From Paenibacillus lactis (GTDB lineage: Bacteria > Bacillota > Bacilli > Paenibacillales > Paenibacillaceae), in NCBI RefSeq assembly GCF_017873605.1, contig NZ_JAGGKI010000005.1, positions 124,001-188,000 of the forward strand: DNA of 64,000 nt. Direction: 5' to 3'. Made by a program: the position numbers and the translations under genes. Below the pieces are notes generated by a model, which saw only the letters and a program-made list of their open reading frames with translations, made no database searches and was not told the DNA's origin. Every line of letters starts with the position of its first letter. Within the stretch, counting starts at the first letter, position 1. This document shows positions 7,978 to 15,586 of the stretch, piece after piece.

Positions 7978-8867
7978 GGTAAGCTCTCCTTCTCTTTGAG
8001 AAGTGCAGCGGTTCGCCGATAAATCGCATCCAGCTCCTGCCTGCTGACAAGACTGGCATCGTGCTCAAACGTCACATGAAATTGATGATTCCTCGTCGCT
8101 GCGTATTCCAAATAGGCATATGCGTCGCCGAACCGCTCATCCTCGTCATGCTCGGGCAGCACCGGGAGATGATGCTTGAACGTACCGCCCTCATAACGGA
8201 CATTGCTGTAGTGGACCACATCGATTTGCGGCGCGAGCGCCTCCATAAAGGAATACGGGGCGAATCCGGGAAAAGCCCTGCGGGCGATATCCAGCCTTGC
8301 CGTATCCAGCACGAAACGAATCTCCGGATAGGCCAGAAATGCATCGATCACGATGTCACCGTAATCCCCGAAGAAGTCATGCTCCAACACGATCCGCTGC
8401 TTAAAGCGCTGCTGCAGCTCGGCGAGATGTTCAAACAAGGTTATGGAGATATCCCTGAACTGCCCTCTGCCCAGCTGTTCGCAGCTGTAGCGGTGTCCAA
8501 TGTCGGGAAGCCGCGGAAAGGGCGTGAAGGGCTCTTGAAACACCGGATAAAACGGATAGTGGAACAGGATGTAGTCCGCATCGTAGGATGAAGCCAGCTC
8601 AACCTCGGAGGTTATGTACTGCAGCTCTTCCTTAAACTGCCGGGGGGCGGGTGCATTTAACACAGGCAGGCGGTATCCGTCTTCCGCAAGCACCGGTCCA
8701 TGGATTCCATATCCAAGCCCGTGCTGACGGCAGAAATCCCGGACCTGGGCTAAAGCGGCTCGATCCGGCAGGCAGCATACCTCCATCCCGGTGATCAGCG
8801 GCATGGCCAGCTGCTCCCACCGATCGGGGCTAAATTGCTCCCACATGCCGATCTGCAATCGTCTCAT
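7965..8867 (-). CDS. Sugar phosphate isomerase/epimerase (xylose isomerase-like TIM barrel)
   Basis: This is a 300-residue protein of the AP-endonuclease-2/xylose-isomerase-like TIM-barrel superfamily. Visible metal-site segments are YGIHGPV (His), YILFHYPF, IVLEHDFFGDYG (Glu), FVLDTARLD (Asp), VVHYSN (His) and VTFEHD (Glu) near the end, in the expected order along the barrel. The start at 8867 has GGGAGG six bases upstream and lies one base after the stop of the Gfo/Idh/MocA gene. That pairing is typical of catabolism of inositols, keto-inositols or uncommon sugars. The exact substrate cannot be read from sequence. Confidence 0.85.
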   Translation of the reverse strand: MRRLQIGMWEQFSPDRWEQLAMPLITGMEVCCLPDRAALAQVRDFCRQHGLGYGIHGPVLAEDGYRLPVLNAPAPRQFKEELQYITSEVELASSYDADYILFHYPFYPVFQEPFTPFPRLPDIGHRYSCEQLGRGQFRDISITLFEHLAELQQRFKQRIVLEHDFFGDYGDIVIDAFLAYPEIRFVLDTARLDIARRAFPGFAPYSFMEALAPQIDVVHYSNVRYEGGTFKHHLPVLPEHDEDERFGDAYAYLEYAATRNHQFHVTFEHDASLVSRQELDAIYRRTAALLKEKESLPHSS

Positions 8868-8868
8868 G

Positions 8869-9975
8869 CTAGGCCTCCCCCCTCGCGGCAATGGCCTGAT
8901 TCCAAGGGGATAGATCATCGATCTGTACCCGCGAACCCGTTTCGGATGAACGAAGGATTGCATCCATGACCGCCTGGGTTCGGTGTCCGTCCGCAACGTT
9001 CGGGATTTCGAGCGGCGACGGCTTGTCTGTCAGCTTCCTATAGATGCTGTCGATCATCGGATAGAAGCCGCCGTAGTAATGAACGGCCGGAACCGTCAAT
9101 CCCTTCGGCGGTTCTACGCCCTCAATCTGAACTGGCTCCAATGCTCCTCCTCTGCTGAATTCCAACATACGGTCATCTCGCATAACGAGCGTCCCCTCAT
9201 CCCCGTATATCTCCAGTCTCCATCCCGTACCGGTTCTGCCAGGCAGGAATACGTCCACCGCCAAGCTCGCACCGCTGCGGAACCGGCCCGTGAATGCAAA
9301 TGCATCGTCGGCATTGCGCACCTCACGGCCGTCGCTGCCTTCATAACTCGGAATATGCGTCCTGAGATCTCCCTGAACCTCGGCAATCTCTTCTCCCATC
9401 CACCACATCAGGGAATCGATCATATGGGACCCGACGGCGAACAGGAAGCCGCCTCCCTCCTCGCTTCGGCCCTCCCAGCCACGCTGCCCTCCCGCCAGAG
9501 TGGAATAGCCCGAGAAGCTGCCGCAATACCGAATATGCTGAATCCGGCCCAGTAGTCCTTGGTCCAGCATGGCTTTAATCCGCTGCCGAAGGGGTGTAAG
9601 CCGCCATAAGAAATTAACGAATGCGCATCGCTTCAGCCGATTCGCCTCTTCGACCAGCTCCAGGGTTTGTCCGGCATTTATGGCGAGCGGCTTCTCTACC
9701 AGCACATGATGCCCGGTTCGGAGGGCTTGCAGCGCCATGCCGTGATGCTGTGCGGGCGTGGAGGCAATCGATACCAAATCCAGCTCCTCCGATTCCAGCA
9801 TTTCACGCCAGTTGCTGTAAAAGGCGATGTCCTGAAACGAACGCTTCGCTCCATGATCGCTTCGATATACGCTGGCGATCGATTTCAGTTGAAAGCCCGG
9901 ATGCAGCCGGAAGATGGGGGCGTGAACCTCGGCGCCGAAGCCGGTGCCGATAATTCCGACATTGATTTTGTTCAT
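8869..9975 (-). CDS. Gfo/Idh/MocA-family oxidoreductase
   Basis: This 368-residue NAD(P)-dependent sugar or inositol dehydrogenase has an N-terminal Rossmann fold starting VGIIGTGFGAEVHAP and the family motif EKPLA (about residue 95), whose lysine assists hydride transfer. The C-terminal alpha/beta domain contains GSHMIDSLMWWMGEE, with the usual active-site His. The start has AAGGAG at seven bases. It is the first gene of a minus-strand run with the isomerase, acetyltransferase and flippase genes. Confidence 0.92.
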   Translation of the reverse strand: MNKINVGIIGTGFGAEVHAPIFRLHPGFQLKSIASVYRSDHGAKRSFQDIAFYSNWREMLESEELDLVSIASTPAQHHGMALQALRTGHHVLVEKPLAINAGQTLELVEEANRLKRCAFVNFLWRLTPLRQRIKAMLDQGLLGRIQHIRYCGSFSGYSTLAGGQRGWEGRSEEGGGFLFAVGSHMIDSLMWWMGEEIAEVQGDLRTHIPSYEGSDGREVRNADDAFAFTGRFRSGASLAVDVFLPGRTGTGWRLEIYGDEGTLVMRDDRMLEFSRGGALEPVQIEGVEPPKGLTVPAVHYYGGFYPMIDSIYRKLTDKPSPLEIPNVADGHRTQAVMDAILRSSETGSRVQIDDLSPWNQAIAARGEA

Positions 9976-10080
9976 GGATACGCTCCTTACCGCGTGATAT
10001 TGCTGATTAGTTCAACTGACTATTTCCACGTTAATCCCTGACGACCTTCCTCAATAACTTCCCGTCTCTACCAAAAATTC

Positions 10081-10218
10081 CTATCGCGTAACCTCGTACC
10101 CAGAAGCTTCCGGCAGGACATCGAGGTTCCACGCCCGCATCGTCCTTCGAAGGCTAAAACGGCGGAATGGATTCATCGCATGCTCTGCCTGGGCATGGCG
10201 TATAAACAAAAGCTCCAT
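10081..10218 (-). pseudogene. Short fragment resembling the start of a histidine phosphatase
   Basis: This is a 45-codon frame whose first residues, MELLFIRHAQAEH, closely resemble the start of phosphoglycerate-mutase-like histidine phosphatases (which carry FIRHGxxxH). After that the similarity stops and the frame ends after an unrelated-looking tail. The glycine of the RHG motif is alanine here. It is most likely a decayed or truncated gene. The rest of 9976-10640 shows no gene that I can support. Confidence 0.4.
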
Positions 10219-10662
10219 CGTTACTCTCACCGGTACCTGTCTTGAAGAACCGATGCTAATTTATGATGCTGCGTTTGCCTGTGTTCATGCTTTGACCCAA
10301 GCTGGCGGGTCATGCTATGAATGTACATGCCAGCCTTCTAACTCGCTTCCATTTTAACATTATTTACCTCCGATGTGTCTGTTTGTGCTAAAAATCTGTT
10401 GGGGCTCCACCATCGAGGAAATCATCTGAAACTTTTACCAGATCAGAGTCGTTACAAAAACATGAAGCATTGCAAACCTATCCAGAGGATTGCAAAGCTA
10501 CCGAGCAACTTCGAGCAGCTCGAATAGGAGCAAAATGACGGGCATGTGACATAATTATTAACCTTTGTTGTATGATTTCTAATGACCGGTTCAACGGAAA
10601 CAATAGAAACTTATTTTTCAACGCAATTAATAGACACTTATCCATTGCCAAGGAGGTTTCCC

Positions 10663-11061
10663 GTGCGAAAAAATCTGATTGCGTTCCTGGTGCTCGTCAT
10701 GTTCGCCTTAACGATCGGCTGCGCATCATCCCCCAAGCCTGTTGTTATCAACGAATACAAGATGTCGTCCGTTCATGAGGACTTCCCTGTCCCTGAGCAA
10801 GCGCTGGAGCGTGAGGCGACGTTCGGGAATCCGAATATCGCGGAGGGTGCAAAGTACGAGTTGGAAAATATCGGAGGCGAGCAGGGATTATATCCGCCGA
10901 AGGCTTACCTGGAGGAGATCAGAGCTTCCGGCTAAACCGAGATCTAGGAAGAGCGTCTGGGTCATGTGCATTTTTTTCGTAAGGATGATACGAAGATCGC
11001 CTTGGAAATTCGAGAGGATTCGATTGACGTGTATGAGCTGAAACAAGTTGACGCCCCTTAG
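10663..11061 (+). pseudogene. Lipoprotein gene broken by two in-frame stop codons
   Basis: The frame starts at GTG (10663) with AGGAGG six bases upstream and encodes a lipoprotein signal (hydrophobic stretch, lipobox L-T-I-G-C). It is stopped by TAA at 10933 and TAG at 10945. The same frame then continues with protein-like sequence (EERLGHVHFFRKDDTKIALE) to a third stop at 11059. The composition is smooth across the two stops and no shift is needed, so the full gene was about 132 codons. A 90-residue truncated lipoprotein may still be made. The family is not recognised. Confidence 0.7.
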
Positions 11062-11131
11062 AGACTCGAATCTGTTATGATACGCCGGTTGACGCACACC
11101 ACGTCCCGTTTTAGGGGAACGCCGTTAGCTG

Positions 11132-11375
11132 CTGCCCTACTTCCTCGCCTCGACTCCAGCAAGTCCCGAAACGGAACTTGTTCTTCCTTTTGCGGGCCTC
11201 CTGGCCTCTGCAAGTCCTTAAATAGGACTTGTTCTGCCCTACTTCCTCGCCTCGGCCCCAACGAGTCCCGAAACGGGATTTGTTCTGTCTTTTGCGGCGC
11301 TCCTGACCCCTGCAAATCCTTAAATAGGACTTGTTCTGCCCTACTTCCTCGCCTCGGCCCCAACGAGTCCCGAAA
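11132..11375. repeat. 102-bp tandem repeat built of two related 51-bp halves
   Basis: Copies begin at 11132, 11234 and 11336, each with CTGCCCTACTTCCTCGCCTC, giving a period of 102 bp and about 2.4 copies. Each unit consists of two diverged 51-bp halves that share an arm ending in ACTTGTTCTGCC or ATTTGTTCTGTC. Reading frames stay open on both strands because the period is divisible by three. No ribosome binding site or signal supports a protein. The stretch 11376-11598 shows no other gene and leads into sstT. Confidence 0.85.
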
Positions 11376-11598
11376 GCTGTCCCAGGTCTATACATACTCT
11401 GGTAACACCTCCAATATTATCGCATGACGGCTTTGCTCATTCCGACCGCCCCCTTGAATTCTAACTTCTGGAAACAATCATATATATTACCAGTTATATA
11501 CAATCTTCACTTTACATGATAAACTAGCGCTATATTACATTGCAGCGTCGAGGCGGTGCGTTTTGATATTTTGAAATTGCATATTTCGGAGGAGTAAG

Positions 11599-12828
11599 AT
11601 GAAAGCAATTATTCTCAAGTGGAACCAAATAAGTCTTGTAAAACGAATTTTGGCGGGGATCATTGCAGGGATTATCCTTGCCCTGATTGTTCCCGGTGCG
11701 ACTGGAGTCGGTTTATTCGGTACTTTATTTGTATCCGCGTTAAAAGCGGTTGCCCCTGTATTGGTGCTGTTCCTCGTCATGTCCGCCATCTCGAACCATG
11801 CGAAAGGCCGTCAGACGAATATGAAATCGATCCTTGTCCTGTACGGTATAAGCACATTTCTGGCGGGGCTGGTGGCGGTCATCGCCAGTTTTATTTTTCC
11901 GGTAAGCTTGTCGCTGGTCACGGGATCGACGGACCTGACTCCGCCAGAGGGCATTCTCGAAGTGCTGAGGACCTTGCTGTTACAGGTTGTCGATAATCCG
12001 GTCAACGCACTGATGAAAGCCAATTATATCGGAATCCTGGCATGGGCGATCCTGCTGGGCCTGGCTCTGCGAAGCGCTAAGGAGGGAACGAAAAGCCTGC
12101 TGACAAATGTCTCGGATGCGGTATCCCAAATCGTCAAATGGGTGATCCAGCTTGCTCCGTTCGGTATTATGGGGCTTGTCTTCGAATCCATTACCGCAAA
12201 CGGACTAGCGTCCCTGCTCGATTACGGGAAACTGCTGCTCCTGCTTGTCGGATGCATGCTGTTTATCGCGCTTGTCGTGAACCCGCTCATTGTCTATGCA
12301 AGGCTGCGCAAAAATCCGTATCCGCTGGTGCTGACCTGCCTTCGGGAAAGCGGCATTACCGCGTTCTTCACCCGCAGCTCTGCGGCCAACATACCGATCA
12401 ATATGCGATTATGCGAGAAATTAAAGCTGAACCCGGATACGTATTCGGTATCCATCCCGCTAGGCGCCACGATCAATATGGCGGGGGCAGCGGTGACGAT
12501 CTCGGTCTTGACGCTGGCAGCGGTCCATACGCTCGGGATTCAGGTGGATTTTGGCACAGCGCTTATTCTCAGCATTTTATCGGCGATTGCCGCAGCAGGC
12601 GCTTCCGGGGTGGCTGGGGGGTCGCTGCTGCTCATTCCGCTGGCATGCAGCTTGTTCGGCATTTCGAATGACATTGCCATGCAGGTAGTTGGCGTAGGCT
12701 TTATTATCGGCGTTTTGCAAGACTCTTGCGAAACCGCGCTGAATTCTTCCTCTGACGTGCTGTTTACGGCCACGGCGGAGTATGCGAAGAAGCGTAAAGA
12801 AGAAAACGCAACGATTGCGAAAGCCTAA
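11599..12828 (+). CDS. sstT: Na+/serine-threonine symporter SstT
   Basis: This is a sodium-coupled L-serine/L-threonine importer of the dicarboxylate/amino acid:cation symporter (DAACS) family, 409 residues, the same length class as the enterobacterial protein. Diagnostic segments are [20 protein letters not shown], the serine-rich reentrant region [29 protein letters not shown] and the C-terminal [27 protein letters not shown] precedes the ATG at 11599. It stands alone: decayed sequence lies on both sides, and a structured terminator follows. Confidence 0.95.
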   Translation: MKAIILKWNQISLVKRILAGIIAGIILALIVPGATGVGLFGTLFVSALKAVAPVLVLFLVMSAISNHAKGRQTNMKSILVLYGISTFLAGLVAVIASFIFPVSLSLVTGSTDLTPPEGILEVLRTLLLQVVDNPVNALMKANYIGILAWAILLGLALRSAKEGTKSLLTNVSDAVSQIVKWVIQLAPFGIMGLVFESITANGLASLLDYGKLLLLLVGCMLFIALVVNPLIVYARLRKNPYPLVLTCLRESGITAFFTRSSAANIPINMRLCEKLKLNPDTYSVSIPLGATINMAGAAVTISVLTLAAVHTLGIQVDFGTALILSILSAIAAAGASGVAGGSLLLIPLACSLFGISNDIAMQVVGVGFIIGVLQDSCETALNSSSDVLFTATAEYAKKRKEENATIAKA

Positions 12829-12899
12829 TGAAAGCAGTCGGTCTGTGAACTGTCCTTCCATGGCTTGTAGTGGATAATTAGGGAAGTCAATTTGGTATT

Positions 12900-12977
12900 A
12901 TCCCCTTATGGTATACAGTGAAAGAAGAGTTCTTATTCCAATGAATTCAACGCTGTAGATCTGAGGGGATTTTTTTA
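12900..12977 (+). terminator. Long two-tier hairpin and T-run after sstT
   Basis: An outer stem TCCCCT (12901-12906) / AGGGGA (12964-12969) encloses an inner stem TACAG (12914-12918) / CTGTA (12953-12957), and the outer stem is followed directly by a run of eight T. It is larger than an ordinary terminator, with about 35 bases in the inner loop, so a small structured RNA that ends here is also possible. Confidence 0.5.
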
Positions 12978-13146
12978 TTCCCCAAGAAACGACAAGCCTC
13001 AAACCGATGTAACAAAGGAACTATAAATAGGGGCGCGCCTACGATTGGAGGAAAATTGGAGTTACTCCATGATCATCGGGACGCTAGGGATCAGGAGAGA
13101 TAGAATTTGTCGGATGCTGCACGAATGATGGCAGAGCGGCAGAACA

Positions 13147-13229
13147 CATGGCTTACTACAACGAGAGATGTTCGCAAAACAAATTGGCGATCTATCCCCG
13201 TAGAATGCCGGGAACAAATCGCCGCTTAA
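13147..13229 (+). pseudogene. Probable relic of an IS3-family transposase (orfB 3' end)
   Basis: One frame reads HMAYYNERCSQNKLA, resembling the YYNxxR segment near the end of IS3-type integrase-like transposases. The neighbouring frame continues as SIPVECREQIAA and stops at 13227, resembling the usual P-x-E-Y-R ending. A frameshift between them would join these into a typical C-terminus. No inverted repeats or upstream transposase sequence are recognisable. The rest of 12978-13274 shows no gene. Confidence 0.4.
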
Positions 13230-13274
13230 ACTTCCTTTTTGTTGTCTGCGGTAGCAGGGCTACGACCTATTGAC

Positions 13275-13691
13275 CTAGCGCGCTATGTGTTTTTTCATGC
13301 CGATCGTAAATGCCGTAAAACCCAGCCTTTCATAATAGCCTTCCAATTCTTGTTCGCACAGCAGCTGGGGGATGACTCCAAACTTCTCGCACTGCATGAC
13401 GAGCCTTTGAACGATACCGGTGCCGATCCCTCTGGCCTGAACATCCGGATGCACACAAATGCCGCATAGAAGTCCGGTAAGGACTCCGTCCGAAATGACA
13501 CGTCCCATGCCCACGAGGCGCTTCCCTTCATAGGCATAAACACTATACCAGCTTCCTGCGCACATGGCTTGAAGGTCTCCAATGTTCAAGTTCAGGAAGT
13601 TCCAGCCTAATGTCTCATATAATTCGAGCAGCGCCGTAAAGTCCCCGGGCAGCTCCGACGTATAAGTAACTGCAGGCTCAACCTGGCTCAT
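13275..13691 (-). CDS. GNAT-family N-acetyltransferase
   Basis: This is a 138-residue single-domain acetyltransferase. The acetyl-CoA binding loop is VHPDVQARGIGTGIVQRLV (about residues 80-98), preceded by LCGICV, and the C-terminal YYERLGFTAF is the usual aromatic end of the fold. The acceptor is unknown. Its start overlaps the stop of the ASRT-family gene by four bases (ATGA), so it is translated together with that gene. Confidence 0.85.
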   Translation of the reverse strand: MSQVEPAVTYTSELPGDFTALLELYETLGWNFLNLNIGDLQAMCAGSWYSVYAYEGKRLVGMGRVISDGVLTGLLCGICVHPDVQARGIGTGIVQRLVMQCEKFGVIPQLLCEQELEGYYERLGFTAFTIGMKKHIAR

Positions 13692-14068
13692 ATGCTCCCG
13701 CTCCCCTTGACGGGGTACGCCATAACGCTCATAAGCGCATTTTCCGCCTGGGTAGCATCGAGGCGGCTGTACTGCACATAGACGGGCCCGCTGCAGACGA
13801 CCTCCATGGCGTACGGCACGCCTGCGGGAATCGTCCGGCCATCAGCGCTTAGCGAGCTCGTACGAATGTGACGGGTACGTCTCCCCGGCACGATCGTTTC
13901 CATGCCCATCAGCGGCTCGCGATCCTCGAAATAGGCATGAATGGTCACCGTCACGTCTTCCTCCGATGTATTCAGCACGCATACCGACTCATGACTCGTC
14001 AGTTCCCCGCTGCTCTGCGGCGGGATATAGCCATCGGGAATGATCCACAAAGTCTCGCCTTTTGACAT
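13688..14068 (-). CDS. ASRT-family protein (sensory rhodopsin transducer homologue, PF07100)
   Basis: This 126-residue protein closely follows the family of the Anabaena sensory rhodopsin transducer, a small soluble beta-rich protein. Matching stretches are LWIIPDGYIPP, SHESVCVLNTSEEDVTVTI, YFEDREP, VPGRRTRHIR and VQYSRLDATQAENALMSVMA. The start at 14068 follows GGAGGT at nine bases; an earlier ATG (14134) would add 22 residues not seen in the family. No rhodopsin gene is present. Comparative work on the family proposed a small-molecule, probably carbohydrate, binding role. Its place beside a pectin-degradation locus fits that better than photoreception. Confidence 0.85.
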   Translation of the reverse strand: MSKGETLWIIPDGYIPPQSSGELTSHESVCVLNTSEEDVTVTIHAYFEDREPLMGMETIVPGRRTRHIRTSSLSADGRTIPAGVPYAMEVVCSGPVYVQYSRLDATQAENALMSVMAYPVKGSGSI

Positions 14069-14230
14069 TCGAAAAACACCTCCTGACGCATTTTTAGCTC
14101 TCGCTTTATAGTAAACATTCGTCGCACAGGGCATCGGCTCCTCTACAACCTTTAAGGCATTGGCGAAAAGAGAGGAGCACGCTTCTACCTTTCGGTTGCC
14201 GTTAGATTACGATAGGTCATCAGCTGACGC

Positions 14231-15361
14231 TCATCCCTGCTGCATCCGCAAAAACAAGGACAACGGCTGAAGCGCCAAGGACTTCAAACCCTCGGCCACC
14301 AGTTCGGCCAGACGAAGAGCTCCCCTCTCCTGAAAATGCGTATTGTCCGAAACCCCGAGCGGAAAGTTCATCCACTCTCCCGGCGCTCCCCACATGAAGA
14401 TCGAACGTGTACCTTCCGGACCGAGCTCGTTGAACAGCCCCATGCTGATTGCAGCCAGATCGACAAGCGGCACCTGCTCTTCCTGCGCGAGCTCGCGGAC
14501 CGCGGTAACATAATCTCCATGCGTGTCCTTCAGCCGGACGTTATCATCAAAAAAACGCCGGTGAACCGAGGTGACCAGAATCGGCACGGCCTTTCTCTCC
14601 CTGCAGCCGTCGATGTACATCCTCAAATGCTCCTTGTATGTCGAAAAAGGCTCCGTATATCGACTAGGGTCAGACTTCTGGTCATTGTGGCCGAATTGGA
14701 TCAACAGATAATCCCCCGGCCGCATGCAAGTCCATATCCGGTCCAGCCTGCCTTCGTCCACAAAGCTTTTCGAGCTTCGACCGGAAGCGGCGGCATTGAT
14801 TACAGCTGCATCCTGCTTCATCCAGGCCGGCAGCATCTGGCCCCAGCCGGCATAGGGATAGCCATCGGCAGGCTGATTCGCCACGGTTGAATCCCCTGCG
14901 ATGAACAACGTGCAAGCATCCGGTGCCGGTGCCAGTTCCAATCCGTTCAATCGCGGCGCTCTTCCAGAAAAATAAAGCACGATCCGCCTCTCGACTGCCG
15001 GCAACGTTACGCTGAAACGCTCCATATAACCGGGCGGCGTCCGCAGCTGATACAACAGCATCTGTCCGTCCGTTCCCTTGACCGTCGTCTCGGTCGCAAA
15101 CCACGGGTCGCCGATCGTCAAACGAAGCGTATATAATCCGTCCTTCGGCACGTCCACCCGAAAGGCGGCTTCAAGCGGGATGACAAAGTCAGCGCCCAGT
15201 CCCGTCTCCCCCTCCCTTCGTATTCCCGTAAGGCCAGAAGCGGATAAGAAACCGTACCCCCGCTCCGGCTCGTACAGCGTGTCGGACATAATTTTCACGT
15301 AATCCAAGGCAGGCTCCCCGGTTCCGAAATCAAAAGCATAGCGGTCCTCGCTCTGCATCAT
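14231..15361 (-). CDS. Rhamnogalacturonan acetylesterase-like SGNH hydrolase
   Basis: This 376-residue enzyme of the GDSL/SGNH class probably removes acetyl groups from rhamnogalacturonan I. The first 145 residues form a beta-rich domain of the kind often placed before the esterase fold. The catalytic domain then shows block I GDSTVA (Ser158), the Gly block AAASGRSSKSF, the Asn block FGHNDQK and the Asp/His block SDNTHF near the C-terminus. No signal peptide is seen, so it acts in the cytoplasm on imported oligosaccharides. GGGAGGG lies just upstream of two consecutive ATGs; either may be used. It is transcribed divergently from the YesM/YesN genes. Confidence 0.88.
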   Translation of the reverse strand: MMQSEDRYAFDFGTGEPALDYVKIMSDTLYEPERGYGFLSASGLTGIRREGETGLGADFVIPLEAAFRVDVPKDGLYTLRLTIGDPWFATETTVKGTDGQMLLYQLRTPPGYMERFSVTLPAVERRIVLYFSGRAPRLNGLELAPAPDACTLFIAGDSTVANQPADGYPYAGWGQMLPAWMKQDAAVINAAASGRSSKSFVDEGRLDRIWTCMRPGDYLLIQFGHNDQKSDPSRYTEPFSTYKEHLRMYIDGCRERKAVPILVTSVHRRFFDDNVRLKDTHGDYVTAVRELAQEEQVPLVDLAAISMGLFNELGPEGTRSIFMWGAPGEWMNFPLGVSDNTHFQERGALRLAELVAEGLKSLALQPLSLFLRMQQG

Positions 15362-15515
15362 AGCACCCTCCCGTTAAATCGCTCTTTCCCCATTATGCAC
15401 GATCCCAAATGCGCAATTCCATCTATTTATCCGGCTATTTTGTTTAAATTTCCGGTCAACTGCCAAAGGCCGAAGCGGCACCTCGCAAGCCGGATACCGA
15501 CGCTGGATAACCATG

Positions 15516-15544
15516 TTGACAGCGTTTACAACCCGGTACATAAT
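15516..15544 (+). promoter_or_regulatory. Sigma-A promoter of yesM-yesN with an overlapping CRE-like site
   Basis: TTGACA (15516-15521) and CATAAT (15539-15544) are separated by 17 bases. The sequence TGACAGCGTTTACA at 15517-15530 matches the CcpA catabolite-responsive element consensus TGWAARCGNTWNCW at 13 of 14 positions and covers the -35 box. A bound CcpA would therefore repress the operon when a preferred sugar is present. Confidence 0.6.
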
Positions 15545-15586
15545 GTGTACACAACATTTCAACTCCAAGGTAAGGAGACGGATGCC

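Noticed and set aside
11058..11427. Proteins encoded by the 102-bp repeat on either strand
   Set aside because: Frames are open on both strands only because the period is divisible by three; there is no ribosome site, signal or family.
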